A model generated the notes under the pieces. That model worked only from the letters and a program-made list of their open reading frames with translations, had not been told where the DNA came from and did not search any database. A DNA stretch of 64,000 bases from Ramazzottius varieornatus (lineage: Eukaryota > Tardigrada > Eutardigrada > Parachela > Ramazzottiidae). The DNA lies in contig BDGG01000015.1 in NCBI GenBank assembly GCA_001949185.1, forward strand, positions 1,158,314 through 1,222,313, written 5' to 3'. Positions 1-24,691 of this stretch are shown here, one piece after another (within the stretch, counting starts at the first letter, position 1; every line of letters begins with the position of its first letter). The translations under genes and the position numbers were made by a program.

Positions 1-11695
<11,695 letters not shown>

Positions 11696-14600
11696 TCTTC
11701 TCGCGCCTTATCGACGCTTCTCCCCTATCACAAACACCTGCACACATACCCATCATCAGCAACTTTTCCCCTCTTTTCGTAAACCAATCCATAGAAAAAG
11801 ACTGCTGAATCAATCAAGCAAATCAAGCCAGCTAGACGACTACAGTCACTGTCTTTTCGTGTCAACCTCTATGGCATCTGACTTCATCCCACTCTTTCCA
11901 ACAGATACCAACCTCCTGCATCCGCTCTCAAACGAAAAAAAAGATGAGAGACAGAGACACATCGGCAAATATGCACACTTTTTGTTGATTGTGCACTGAG
12001 AGCGATTTTTTCCATTGAAATCAAACTTGCGTTTGAGTGAAAGATTTCAATCTGGTTAGCCGCTGTACGCTGACCATCGCTCCTTAAAACACTGTGCGTT
12101 TCCTGGCCAAGATGGCGCAGCGAATACGAGGCGCCGGTTTCTTACCTCAAGGACCAGATGTCCAAACTGGATCCGTAAAGTAATCCATCAAAGAGAGGGT
12201 TATGCTTGTCCATCGGTGGTGTCTGGCATCTTGCCAGCGGCTTCGAAATCTACAGAGAGATCCACCACAGACACGTCCACGGCAGATTCCCTTGTCGCAC
12301 CTGGAAGATAACAAGTTTATGGTGAAAATCAAAGACGAGCAGGCAAAAGTGCCAGGTATCCAAGAGCAAGCCACATCAGACGAAACATAGCCTGAAAATT
12401 GATTAATACAATCGGACAACGTCGGAAACGTCTTCAGATGATAGCACTTGATTGCTTGTTGCACCATGTCCCTCAAACGCAATTGCCTGTTTTGCCCAGT
12501 GCCCAATTTCTCTCTTCTTCGGAAATTGCTCAATGTTTTCTCTCAAGTGGATTGTCAGTAGAGACTCGAATGTCTATTGTCTTTACTTTTTCCTTGGGCT
12601 GATGTTGCCGACACTTGGTTTTTGGGAAAGTCGTCTGGCTTGTCTCGGTCCTCTGCCGACGATTGGTCTGGCAGCATCATCTCATAAATCACAAAAGCAA
12701 CCGTAGGCCACCTTGTGTAGCTTCGTCTGGTGTGTGGAATATCGGTCAAAGTCAGAACACGATTTCCATCTCCGGGAGAAAATGAACTGTATAGTTTTCC
12801 TATGTTTGTGAGGATCCGGGGTAATTTTATAAATTAGTTTTAGTGATTGTAATTGCAAATTGAAGATCCGCCCCCACAGTTCCGAGCCAATGGCCACAGG
12901 GAGAGCTCGGAAGCCGCCTGTCAATCAAAGGCGGTGCACCATTGCAAACCAAAATATGCAAGAAGTTTGGTAAGAAACATTGGCAAGCAAGCTGAAGGTT
13001 TTCGCCAAACGAAAACATTCATTCAGGCTCTGCCAAGAATCATCCTCAGGGACCATCCATTGCATCACCTTCGCACTTTGAATTCCTGGAAGCCTCTGAT
13101 GCCACGCGGTTGTAAACCTACTGAATGACGTCGTCAATGAATATGTTACATTCATAAAAACCATCCACGACCACAGTCCAACCACAGTGGGTCCCCAACT
13201 CCCCGTCACCTCATAAAATTCGCGTTTTTCCCGAAGGGTACCTTTCTGTACTGGAAATTGTTCCCAGCATTGCGTTAAGCGTTGATTAAGTTGATCAGCC
13301 GCTACTGCACTTTGCTGACAGTCCGTAACATGTAATCACATGCAAAATCTACTTACCTGAACAACAACTGATCTTTATTCCAGTAACGATTTGCAACAAT
13401 AGCTCACCAACAAAAGCAAAAGATGTGAATTTTCTGCTGCAGTTTTTGGTGGACTAATATGGCAGTAGAAATTTCTTGACGCTACCCTCTGCGTTGCATC
13501 TCAAAATGATTTCCATGCATGCGCACGCTTGCCGTTCATCGTTCATCGTCAGTGAAACCTGCAGCTGGCGGTGTATCGTTATCAGTGAGACCGAATAGGC
13601 CGTGTCCGCCCACGGCAGCAGCAGCCCAGTGGGTGCGGGCTTGCTGCCCACTGCCTATTCATTTATTTGTATTTTTCTTCTTTCACTCTTCAAAGTCTTC
13701 ACGCTAGCTAGTCGCGTAGCGTTCCTTTGACGAAGCCGATTAGAGTGCTCGAACAAGCAGGCTATACTGCGCCTATACAGACCAAATCAACCCATACATA
13801 CGGGACAAATGCAACGTGAAGCAGTCGATAATTTATCGCTCCGTATTACGGAAGCGAGCGTTGCTGCTGGTAAGATTCATTTTGGCCCCGCTTTATACTG
13901 CTCGTACTGCACACAGTCACAGCAAGCTTTAACATGGGGCTTCTTACGTAGAGCAACGAGAATTTCAATATATATGGCGGAGGAATGGAGGATTGACTTC
14001 GCACCTGTTCTGTTAGCCGTGGTTTCTATCATTTTTCAATGACGTGTCTTCGGATACGATCAGTGGGATGCAAATCGCGTATCATCAAATTACCTACGTC
14101 AAAGCGGCCTTGAAACAGAAAACGCTAGACAGCGTGACGTCGCCGACAGAATTTGCCGCGCGGTTCTCCGCAGATGGCGCTGGAGATGGCGGAGAACCCA
14201 CTGGTGAGGTAAGGTTCTTGACACTGCTTCGGCCTCTTATCTTATAGACAGAAAAAGAAAACAGAAGACGGGAAATGACATCTTTTCTATTAGCAGTCCT
14301 AGTGACCGAACTGCTTTGAGTGAGAGCCTGCGCCAACCGATATGCTTATAGCCCCAGCCATATAACATCACGCTTCTGTTATCGTTCCTTTCTTTTGCTG
14401 AAGGGCAAAGTAGGAAATGGACTAAGGACTAAGGTGGTGGATGAGGAAAAGGCGGCGAGGCCTCGAGTAGGAGAAGGAAAAAGAAGCTGGTCCTGCCAAT
14501 ACAGTGAAAGACTAGAGAGCAGCCCTGGGACGTATTGTACATGGCTCCGTCCGTCCAGGACATATTGGCGATCGAAGCATGTACGTGGTCCCTGTTGTAC

Positions 14601-15412
14601 GTGGGATTATACGTGGGATCCAAGTTTGGGCTTGACAGTCAGCCTAGCTGTCGTCCAGTAGAGTTTGATTGGGACTGTGCTGCGGAGTCAAGCGATCAAT
14701 ACGAAGGCTGTAAGCCTGCAGGATGGCGAACTCCGCCCTGCTGAGAACAATCCCCTTTCTCCTACGACGTGTAGATATCCACCTATCTCTTCCTCTCGTC
14801 CTGCTGCACTGCAGAGGATATTTGATCTGTCTCTCTTATATTGGCAGATCGCTCCTTGTTTTAGTACAGCAGAAATGACGGGGTTATGGCAAGAGTCCCA
14901 CACGCGAGGGACTAGAGCTGCTGTAGTGTCAGCTCACGCTGCAGTCAGATGGTGGACGTCCTCGTAGATCTCAGATATCATTTACACAAGTGCCCACCCA
15001 AAGTTTGCACATTCAAGTCGCCCTTTCCCCATATCCTTCTTATGGCTTCCTCTACGCAGTTTTCTCAAGAGGAGGTAATCGATTAGTTACGTCGCTACTT
15101 AACATGTTTAATTTGCTGGAAAAGTCTCGAACCGAGCTCAACCATGAATGTCTTGCCCCTTCCTCTACCCCAGTGTTGACATCGCTTTCCTTGCAGACGC
15201 TCGTTGAATATCCGGATTCCCAACCGCAAGGAATAAACTCTTCCCTAATTCTTGGATAACTTGGTCGCACTAACCTTACATCTGAAATGTACCTACCCAG
15301 GGAACCAACTTCGCTGTGGAAACTTCCCTGTGTACTTCAATTGGTCTAAACTTCTTCATTCACCCAACTATAGCGGGATATAACCGTCTACACGGGCAGA
15401 ATGGCCTTGCAG
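11696..15412. other. Intergenic, between kismet and the GABA receptor gene (divergent promoters)
   Basis: No open frame here looks like a recognisable protein or continues across plausible splice sites. Because the flanking genes are transcribed away from each other, both promoters should lie here. On the minus strand, a good donor (reverse complement of cttac, about 12144-12148) beside a gene-ward sequence could mark a non-coding first exon of kismet, but I see no decisive acceptor. A short string of repeated GTACGTGG-like words is present near 14578-14620. No repeats or RNA genes were recognised. Confidence 0.5.
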
Positions 15413-18400
15413 ATGATCTCAAATTCTTACGGTACAACCAGACTTCCGAGAGCGATAATTCATTTACGACCAACAGCAGTGAAATTCTGCGTCGCTCAGC
15501 TGCTGCTCCATCTTTGCTCGACGTAAGTTAAATACTTTAGAAGTGAGGTAGATAGAGTACAGTAGTTCGTCTGTCGCATTCGCGCCATTTCCGTTTTGGC
15601 GACATGTTCTAATTTCGTTGCAGGGTCATTTCTTCGTCCCCTTTGATACACGAAACCACGGATCCCGATATCGACTTGGAGGACATGGCCGTGATAATAC
15701 GAAACTTGTCAGAGAACTATGACATTCGTTTGCGGCCAGGATTCGGTGGTAAGTAAGCTAATCCCATAAGTACCAGTCTTGTCTGTTTTTTCACACTGGG
15801 GCTAAGAGCAAAGAGGCGTTGGGCAATAAGGGCTGCAAGCCAGGATAAGGAAAAGCTGATAATCAACTTTGGGGATGACATTTTGGCTTAGTGTGGCTGG
15901 GCGTGTTTGGTTTGTCACAGTACAACAACATAAAGAATGGTTGGCTGCAGCTACTCGACCTCACATGCTGGATCCATGTCGGTGATTATTGGATTCTCTC
16001 GGGGTGACGTGCTGGTTTGCGCGCAATGTGTCGGACTAAAGAGCGGAAGTGATCACCAGCGATCATGTCGACAAGGCCGCTTTTGTCGGACTTCGCCTTG
16101 ATGGCATTCTGTTGCAAATTGAACTCACAAAAAGAGCCTTTTAGTAACTGGTTGATCTTATTTCCTTCTGTTTCACAAACTACCCTAACAAAAGATTAAT
16201 TCGTCAAGCGATATTAGCCCATTGTGCGACGAACTGGCCTTGTGAAATTTAATTATTTTCAATAGGACAATCGGTCCGCTTTACTAATTCAAGTCGTTAC
16301 CATCAAGGAATGTGTGGAGAACGAGCGCGGATGGTAATGGACATTAGGACAGGCTTGATGGATTCGCGAACCCATCCGCACTGTCTTAAGATTAGAAATC
16401 GTAACTTGGGTCACAGGATGAAATCCGGGAGGAGAGCCCCCTCACCGTGCATCCTTTCTTCTGTTTTCTTAGCTTGGCGAAATTTGCTTAATGCTTCTGT
16501 CAACTTTACTGTTGACTGAGCTGGCTATCTCCAGATCCCTGCTGCTTCTCTCAACTCTCCCTTAACGATTTCTCCACCTACCCCACACCAAGCTCTTCGG
16601 CGTGACAATTGTCTATCGAAGGCCGGTCTTCTGTCGCCATGTTCTTGTAACGTTCAGTACGGTCAAAAGCTAGTTATTATCTCCTAACGTACAATAAGAT
16701 TCAAGTACGATCGGTAAAAGCGTGATGGGAGGCCTTTGTCTCGCACCAAACTCTCATTGGTCATTCGTGCAGAAACTTACATTAGATTCATGACTCACGA
16801 GGTGTATTTTCATGTCTTGCAGGTCAATCGTTGTACTTGGACATGGAGCTTTCCGTCGCCAGCTTTGAAAGTATATCGGAGGTTAACATGGTGAGTGAAT
16901 TCAGAGAACCCGGAAGTGACTTAAAGTTCAAAAATATTGCGCATACAACCATTGCGAGAATGTTCAGGCTAGACGAGCATGCAGCACGCTCTTGATGTCC
17001 TTTTCCATGTAATTATCCATTCTATTTCGGGACTTGCGGAAAGCACAGACTTTAATCGATCGTCTTATGCATTCTTTATTTCGTAGGATTACACACTGAC
17101 GCTGTATTTGCGACAATACTGGCGCGACGAAAGACTTGCCTTTGCTCCCAAAGCTAATGTGCAAATTACCCTTTCTGGAGAATTTGCCAACCAAATTTGG
17201 GTTCCTGACACTTTTCTGGCCAACGATAAACACTCGTACTTGCACGACGTAACCGAGAAGAACAAGATGGTGCGGCTCTCCGGAGACGGCAACGTCGAGT
17301 ACGGCATGAGGTCAGTTGTCATCGCGCTGTACCATCCGCTCTTTTGTGGGCCGATGCCGTTTTACCGCGTTGTTCAGTTCCCTATCATTGTTATGCAAGG
17401 CGGCAGTTCCTCATTTCCTCACGCACATTTGCTTTCAGATTCACAACCACTTTGGCCTGTATGATGGACCTCCATTACTATCCTTTAGACACTCAAAACT
17501 GCACCGTCGAGATCGAAAGCTGTAAATATCACTACGTCTTTTATACCCTATACAATACTTTTACAGCTTTGGTATAATTACTCCGGCCACGACATATAAT
17601 ACCTTTCAGATGGCTACACCACCACAGACGTCGTCATGCGATGGAAGAACGGGACAGCATCCATTCACGATATCGAAGGAATCGAGATTCCACAGTTTAC
17701 CATAGCGAATTACTTTACATACTCAACCGAAGTGGTTCTGGCCACAGGTTCGTCCCGATCCACTTTCCCATATATACAAATACCATAGTACCATAGTCTG
17801 ACTATTGCGCTTTTGCAGGTGCCTACCGCCGACTGTTCCTCAAATTCACCCTGAAACGAAACATTGGATATTTTGTCTTTCAAACATATCTGCCTTGTAT
17901 ATTGATTGTGATGCTCAGCTGGGTATCTTTCTGGATCAACCATGAAGCAACTTCGGCACGTGTAGCCTTGGGTAAGGTCCGGGACTGACGTCTCTTGCTC
18001 CAACAATTTTCGGCATGCTGGGGTCCCCGGGGCACTTTTCATCTGTGCTGCACGTATTTACAGGAATCACGACAGTACTGACGATGACGACAATCAGCAC
18101 AGGAGTACGATCCAACTTACCGCGGATCTCTTACGTCAAAGCCATCGATATCTACCTGGTCAAGTGCTTTATCTTCGTCTTTGCTGCCTTGCTGGAGTAC
18201 GCTTTGGTGAACTACACCTACTGGGGAGCTCGAGCCAAGAAGAAAGCCAAGAAATACAAGGATAACATCAACGACGCCACAACAAGCCGGACCATCTACT
18301 CAGTATGTCCGCATGTCATGATGGAGAGAAGCCGTACAGAAGAATACATACGACTACTTTGTACTGTTCATCTTTTACAGAACGATAACATCATCGGGTT

Positions 18401-18809
18401 CGACGACATTCGAATGTCCCCGCTCCCGGGTCTAAGAAAGCGGCAGAACGTCAACTTTGACTCATCGGTGGACCAAAACAATGACCGAAGGATGCAATCA
18501 CCCACAATGGGCAATAATTTAGCAGGGGCTGCCTACCCTGCCTCCTCGCGTCCGCGAGACAGGGGAACGACAGCATACTCTTACCACAAGTCCTACAGGG
18601 ACACCAGGGCGGCGCGATCTACGACCAATCTTACACAGAAGCGCCGAATGTTCCACAGTTTCCGCCAACGAGTAAATATCTTGCAGAAGAGCTTGCCAAA
18701 GATCCAAGATGTTAACAAAATTGACCGGTATAGTCGCCTTTTCTTCCCACTAATCTTCTTCATATGTAACCTAGTGTACTGGTGTTTTTACACGTTTGTT
18801 CCCAGCTGA
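15413..18809 (+). CDS. Lcch3: GABA-A receptor beta / Lcch3-like ligand-gated chloride channel subunit
   Basis: Subunit of a pentameric Cys-loop receptor in the plasma membrane, binding GABA and gating anions. Nine exons close in frame to 522 residues: 15413-15522, 15624-15748, 16823-16890, 17087-17310, 17439-17521, 17610-17747, 17819-17971, 18064-18302, 18381-18809. The start at 15413 was chosen because it gives a frame that joins exon 2 and carries a hydrophobic signal-like segment ([11 protein letters not shown]). The extracellular domain has the WVPDTF motif and an intact Cys-loop ([15 protein letters not shown], 13 residues between cysteines). TM1 contains [21 protein letters not shown]2 contains [18 protein letters not shown], the anion-channel beta-type pore; TM3 and TM4 ([20 protein letters not shown]) follow, separated by a basic cytoplasmic loop of about 150 residues. 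The exact first exon is less certain than the rest. Confidence 0.93.
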
Positions 18810-20479
18810 GCGTATGGACCGCAAGAAACTTTTTCACTGTGATACTGTACATTATACACCATCTTGAACAGAAATTTCCATCTGTCATGACGTACTTCGG
18901 CACCTCAAAGCTAAGACCATAAATTTGGACGAATATCGAAACGAAACAACGAAGCTAAATTATTGTACAAGATGGGCTCTAATGAATACTTCGCACGGTT
19001 ATTTCAGTTAAACTTGTCTACCGACACGTCGACTTCTTTGCCCACTTCCGCCAACGCTGATGGTCAGCTTTTCCCGGTCCCATTCGATACTCATTTCCGC
19101 CTTCACAGCACTCGTACTGCAGATCCAAAGGACTATTTGCGAAGATTTACGGTTCATTGGTGAAACCCGAGTCATCAAACCCGTATGAACATTAATACTT
19201 AGCATACAGAAAATGAGGACCTATGTAGAATTTAGTGTGGTCGATTGCTGAAGCTTCCCTTATGCGACGCTTCACTTCTGGACCAACTGTCTCTTCCAGA
19301 GTTTTTGGCGATGAGTCCAGCTATTCGAGCTGCGGTTTCCAAAAGTGATGGGGGGTGTCGTATGGCCAACAAAGCTTGTGGTCTGACTATCCGTCCCAGG
19401 TGGCATTCGAGGTTCCAGTCGCTGCCAACACCCGGCAGAACTGTCATGGCTGCTTAATTCCTTCCCATCCGAACCGGCGTAGTCGTCATCCATCTCTACT
19501 GCATCGTTGTAAAGCTTGATGTGCTCCGTCGTCAATATTCGCGGAGGACGTTTGTCCCAGTGGTACCAATACCACCGTTTTTTTATCACTCACGAATCAA
19601 GAAAGGGTGAATACTGGAACGACGAGATGAAGACCCTGATGCAGCGATTCCACTTCATCACGGAGAACCATTACGGACCTCCGTAGTGAGTGATTCTACT
19701 TTCGATCATTTCGAGTCGGTTATGACAGGAGAAGTGGAATCACTCATTTTGGAGCTCTTGACGGAAGTCCGTGATAGCTTCTCGTAATGACTTCTATATG
19801 ACTCTACGTAAATTAAGAAAAGTGCGAAATGCACCGCGTCCGACATGAGCGATAACGCGACACAACATTCGGTAGATTGAAATATATGGTGGTTTGAACG
19901 GAAGACCCGGAAATACAGTGCGGGAGCAACCAGGAAGGAACACAAAAACTCCGAAATTTATTAATTGACGTAATCCCTGTTATATTCCCGTAGACTACTA
20001 CATGTAGAACTTTCGACAAGAAATTACGACAGTTATGAGGTATATTCTACTTCCTCGTTCCAACCAGTAATCAAAAATACGTGATGGGTCCGGAGATTGC
20101 TCCTCTCCCGAGATGACGTTTTCCGTGATGGTTTTTTCTAGTTATGGTAATGGAAAATTTTCAAAAGAGCAAAAACGCGCCAGTTACGAGGAGTGGAATC
20201 GCTGCATGAAAGACAATTGACGAAACCTACAAACTTCACCTTTTCGACCGACAGACCGAACCCTTTTCGGGGAGGCATCGTGTTTGCAATGCAGTTGTAA
20301 AGAGTGATAATAAAGGTTGGTCCAGAGAACTGATAATAATTCTTATAATGGTTTAACGACCACTGGTAGGTCAGAAAGTCCGAAAAACAGTCCTGAAAGA
20401 CTCCTCTGTAGATGAGATCGAAGACGACGAAATGTGACCGTGTTCTGCATCAGCAGTAGATGATCCTTCCAGAAGCAAG
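18810..20479. other. Intergenic, no supported gene
   Basis: The stretch after the GABA receptor stop is A/T-leaning and has no recognised gene. A 55-codon plus-strand frame at 19519-19686 (includes QWYQYHRFF and KGEYWNDEMKTLMQRF) has protein-like composition but matches nothing I know and lacks clear splice partners. A minus-strand frame over 19272-19589 overlaps it. The 5' part of the first RBR copy could extend into 20280-20480, but I could not see a RING1-upstream domain there. Confidence 0.4.
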
Positions 20480-21762
20480 ATGCGATGTCCAGGTACTGAC
20501 GCGACGGACAAGGGTGAAATGCGGAGTGGGCTGAAATGTGGGCATGGTTTCTGCGGCGAATGCTGGAAGACCTACTTGCACAGCCAAGTCGACGCAGAAG
20601 CCTCCAGCGGAGCCATCCAGTGTCCCCAGAATGGCTGCCACACAGTGATGGACGATCTCTTCGTCATGGAAATGAGCGACGACTACGACATCTTGTGGGA
20701 CGGACATCGTCAGAAACTTGTGAATCGTTTTGTGGCAGGAAGTGCAATTATACGCTGGTGCCCGAAGGTCAGTTGCGGGTCCGCCATTCGGATGAACGCT
20801 GAAGACGAGGACTCGAATGCAGTCACCTGTGCTACTTGCTCCGCTGAATTCTGTTTTCCTTGCCGACTAGCGCTTCACGAACCTATCTCCTGCCAGATCA
20901 TGATGCGATGGAAGGAAGAGTACGAAGCGGAAGGTGCGGATGTTGAGTACCTGCTCACTCGCACAAAGCTCTGTCCAAAGTGCGATCTTATTGAAAGAAT
21001 CGCTGGAGGTAAGGACTAGCTGGTTTCCTGTTCACAGTACAAGAAACATGCAACCCAGTTCCCATAGAGGGCTTTCTCTTTGCAGCTGTGTGGATGATAT
21101 GTCCGGAAACTACATGCCACTATCGTTTTTGCCGGGACTGTCTTGGTCCTGTGACTTCTCACGGAAAAAGGCCAGGACGCGGTTGCGAAGCGTAAGAAAT
21201 AACCACTTGAACTTGTCGATTGACACTTGGTGGTTTCTTACTTAGTTTTCCGTTCTAGAGCTAAAGACTGGAGAAAAGATATTCACAATCCAGAGAGCCA
21301 AGCCAGACAAGAACGAGCAAACTTGGTGCAGTTTTCTCTCTGTTACTGCTCATACAGGGCCCACGCAGAGAAGCTCCGTTCGGAGTAGGAAGGCGAGAAG
21401 ACCCTGCAGCAAATGATGGGGAACTTGAGGGAAAAGCTTCGGTTGTTCGAGTTGAAGGTGTTGGGCGATAGTCATGTTACTTTGCTGAAGGGTCGCCGAG
21501 CTGTGCAGGACAGTTTAGCCTTTTTGTATTGTTCAAAAGATAGTCCGGAGAGAAACACGTTCGAATATAGCCAGAGGAATGTCTTCAGACAAATGTCGAA
21601 GTGCTCTCCGCACTCCTGAGCGGCAGCTGCTTCAAGACCAAGCAAGACCAACACAGGCTGGCCGTCATCGACAAGACCACATGCTGCCAGGGGCTGCTGA
21701 CCGCTCTGACCAGACACATCCAAGAAGGCTTGAAGAACCAGACCTGGACCTTCGCTACGTAG
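20480..21762 (+). pseudogene. Decayed Ariadne-type RBR (RING-between-RING) E3 ubiquitin ligase, copy 1
   Basis: RBR ligases take ubiquitin from an E2 onto a RING2 cysteine and then to a substrate. Segments join as 20480-21008, 21086-21191, 21259-21762. RING1 remnants (LKCGHGFCGECWKTYL), an IBR (RWCPKVSCGSAIRM through EFCFPCRLALHEP) and RING2 (TKLCPKCDLIE, then ICPETTCHYRFCRDCLGP) are clear, followed by an Ariadne-domain-like tail ending HIQEGLKNQTW, matching the C-terminus of ARIH proteins. Damage: the first RING1 cysteine pair is incomplete; the RING2 catalytic Cys position (GGCNHM in ARIH1) reads AGAVWM; a TAG at 21386-21388 interrupts the tail; and the frame shifts near 21571-21580 before the final conserved block. 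It is therefore most likely a pseudogene, or at best a truncated, inactive protein ending at the TAG. No N-terminal UBA-like domain was found. Confidence 0.8.
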
Positions 21763-22394
21763 AACCGACCACAAACAGATATTTTCCTCTTTGCTCTAGC
21801 ACTTCTAAGTTTCGATTGCTGGCCTTTCTCTCCCACCATTACGTCCAAATCTTAACATGACGCCGCCGAATGAGTTTTTTATTTTATTTCATTTTACAGG
21901 CAAGATTTATTTCCGATGATCGATTTCAGGCCTATTTATTGGCATGTCTTATTCTCGTGGTAGTATATGTGAGTCATGTCCACAACAAGCAACGTTGAAG
22001 TCGAGTGAATATTGCAAGCGAAAATAATTTATTTTCCGGACATCTTAACAGGATGGAAAGAGAACATGTCCTGAGCTCCCCGCATCCTGGTTCCCGTAAC
22101 CGCCAACAGTTATCTCTAGCTCGCAATGCTGTATCGATGTTCAGCTTTTTAACCGGATGATGCTTCGCTGCTGGAGAAAGCTGTGTACGAGGAACCAAAG
22201 TCGCTACTGCATATATGAAACCCTCAAGATTGACCATCTTTGGCACATCTAGTCTGGACTCGTCAACCAGGTCACAGAAATTTTAGACGTAGGTACCAAC
22301 GTGGTCGCGGCATGACCATACTGTTCTGGACAGACCCGTAATTTGATCTGGTGACGGAGACCCAAGGAAACACAATGCTATATTTTCTCGATTG

Positions 22395-23294
22395 CAGCTG
22401 TCTGACACCGAAGTCTGAGTCTTACTGGGCGCTTTCACGTGGGATACCGCAGCTTTGCTGCAGCGCTATTACGAGAACAAAGAGGCTGTCCTTGGAAGGA
22501 CCAGCGTCCAGTGTTGCGAAACGGACGATCAACAGGGTGTAAGTCGTAACAGTTGGACATCGCCCTACCTTCCATAAACTAATGCATAAATCCGCAGCTT
22601 TGTAGACTGGATGTGGTATTGCTTATCGACCGACAACCCCGAAGTTTGGAAGGAAGTGAAATGTGGAAGGGGAAGTGAAATTCTGCGTGGACTGCTCGAA
22701 GTCTTCCTTGCACAGCCAAGATGTTCCAAAGAATCTGTTTCTCAAGCGGGTTAGTGCCTCATGATTCAGTGCCGTGCGAGTACCTGGGCTGGTGGGAAGA
22801 GACGTGCCGGCAAGAAAATGCGGACGAAGTGTACTCCTCCTTGGCTCGTACAAAGCTCTGTCCAGAGTACGACCTTGTTACGGAAAACGTTGGAGCAGGT
22901 TATAATACCGTCAGCCGAATTAGTTTAACTTATGATGTGCCAATGAATTTCTGCACTGACACGAAACTTGGGTTCCGGCTGATGATAGGTGATTGGATGA
23001 GATGCACGGATGACACATGCACACATCATTTTTCCTCTGACAAGGAACTTGTCGCTCCTTGTCTGAAATAACACTTTTCCAGATAAAAACATCGTTTTAG
23101 GCACGAAGATATCAAAGATACATAACCTCCAAAGTCAGCAACGACACGAACGAGTGGAGCAAGAGGGCCTTGCCCAGTCTTATAAAGAGTGGAAGATCCT
23201 CGTGGAAAACTTTCGTGAGATGCAAGAACGCCAGAAGGTGCTGAAAGAGATGATGGGGACGTTGCAAAGCAAAGGTAACGAAGACGAAAATTGA
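22395..23294 (+). pseudogene. Decayed Ariadne-type RBR ligase, copy 2 (internally deleted)
   Basis: A second, more eroded copy of the same family lies about 630 bp downstream in the same orientation. It keeps an N-terminal UBA-like helix block (LLGAFTWDTAALLQRYYENK) that copy 1 lacks, but this carries an in-frame TGA at 22416-22418. Around 22650-22730 its DNA aligns with the RING1 part of copy 1 (shared CTTGCACAGCCAAG). It then jumps, missing the IBR, to a block aligning with the IBR-RING2 linker (ARTKLCPEYDLV). RING2 is reduced to DWMRCTDDTCTHHF, lacking most zinc ligands. The tail at about 23101-23294 (KIHNLQSQQRHER, then LKEMMGTLQSKG) aligns with IHNPESQARQER and LQQMMGNLREK of copy 1. Together this shows a tandem duplicate in decay. 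Exact boundaries are approximate. Confidence 0.7.
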
Positions 23295-24691
23295 AACGCC
23301 TTGTTGAAATGCCTTCGGGTTTTGAAGGATACTTTTGCTTTCTCGTACTACCACCCAATACTTCAGCCATGGAGTGAGGTCCAGGGGCAACATGGCTTAC
23401 AACAGAATATTATTTCACGGGCTCTCTAGCTCGATCTTTCACAGAGGTCTCCGCTCTTCAGCTCGGCGCGTCGTTATCGGACTTTCTGCCGATAGTCAAA
23501 CTTTTTTTCCGTCCACAAACAACTACGATATATTGTTGGCTGGGCCCGTACAGTGTTTTAGTGGTCGACGCGCATTAATTCTTTCCATCCATTTGCAACA
23601 AAGAACTGATGCAGGAGCTAATCCAGGGTCCTGTCAAGCAAAACACTTCCATTCAAAAAAATGGAAGAGGAGATGTGTATACGTGCGGCATTAATGCTCA
23701 CGACTAACGATGTCTGGCTAACGACGTTGGAGTAACAGCGCGGGCTCGACACGGACGATGAAAAACAATAGTCGAAGCATCAGAGTTGTCTTTGCGCTAA
23801 ATTACCTCGAAGGGAGAACAGTGCCAGCCTTGTCAGGAAATTTGTCAAAGACATACAGTACTTCTTCGGGAGAAGATGCAGTATTAAATGTGGCAAGTTG
23901 CGAATGGAAGACAACTTGCTTTCAAGGTTGGAGCATTCCAGTCTATCCAAGCGGATGTAACGACACCCAGTTCCTCCTTTCACTATGCCCGCACTCCGTG
24001 GAACAGTCCAGGGAGCGATGCGATTTCCGAGAGAAAACAGGAGCTCAAAGCTGTAAAGACACGAGCAATTCGTCTTCTGCAGAGGCAGCTCGTAATAATA
24101 GGCATCATGATCGTTTAATCCCCATTATTTAGTCATCAAACTTTAGTGTTGGATTTGAGCCATTCAGCCTGGCTTTTCCACCGGGGACCTCGCACAGGAA
24201 AGTGAGAACTGGCGGGTTCCACGATCGCCAAGTCGATGGGTTGCATTGGGAGGGGGCGTTGCTTTATTATCGCGGAACAAGGCACTTGCAGCTGCACGCC
24301 AATGGCGTTCGTCAATGGGCATCGCCTTTATTCACCACAGACACATCGCGGGCGGCCAGAATAAAAGTGGATTAGTCAGTCGTCGATCCTGCTTAATACC
24401 GCAGTGTTGGGGAGAGGAGGACGGAAAGGATATACCTTGGTAGCTTGATCTATCCCATCCATAAGTCGACAGGGTTCCCCACATTTTTTTGACTTGGTAT
24501 ATACTCTTTTTTCCCCAGCTGTTGTGGATGCCCTATCGGTTGAAGCTGCCTGCGGTCTGACAGATGTCCTCCAGCCTTCTTTTTGTCCCGCAATAGTTAA
24601 CTTCTAAGCTTTCATCCTGGGGAGCTTGAGCTGGTTAGAGAGTTTCCTGCTCTGATTACTTCCTTCAGCTCCAAGCGCCTAACGCACCGTT
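23295..24691. other. Intergenic, between RBR copy 2 and the KCTD gene
   Basis: Several open frames of 60-125 codons occur on both strands (for example 23335-23694 and 23758-24132, plus strand), none with recognisable domains or splice continuity. No repeat or RNA gene was recognised. The promoter of the downstream KCTD gene should lie in the right part. Confidence 0.4.

Noticed and set aside
19272-19589. 105-codon minus-strand frame with an acidic start resembling Ariadne N-termini (MDDDYAGSDGKE)
   Set aside because: It is on the opposite strand to the RBR copies and the resemblance stops after a dozen acidic residues.
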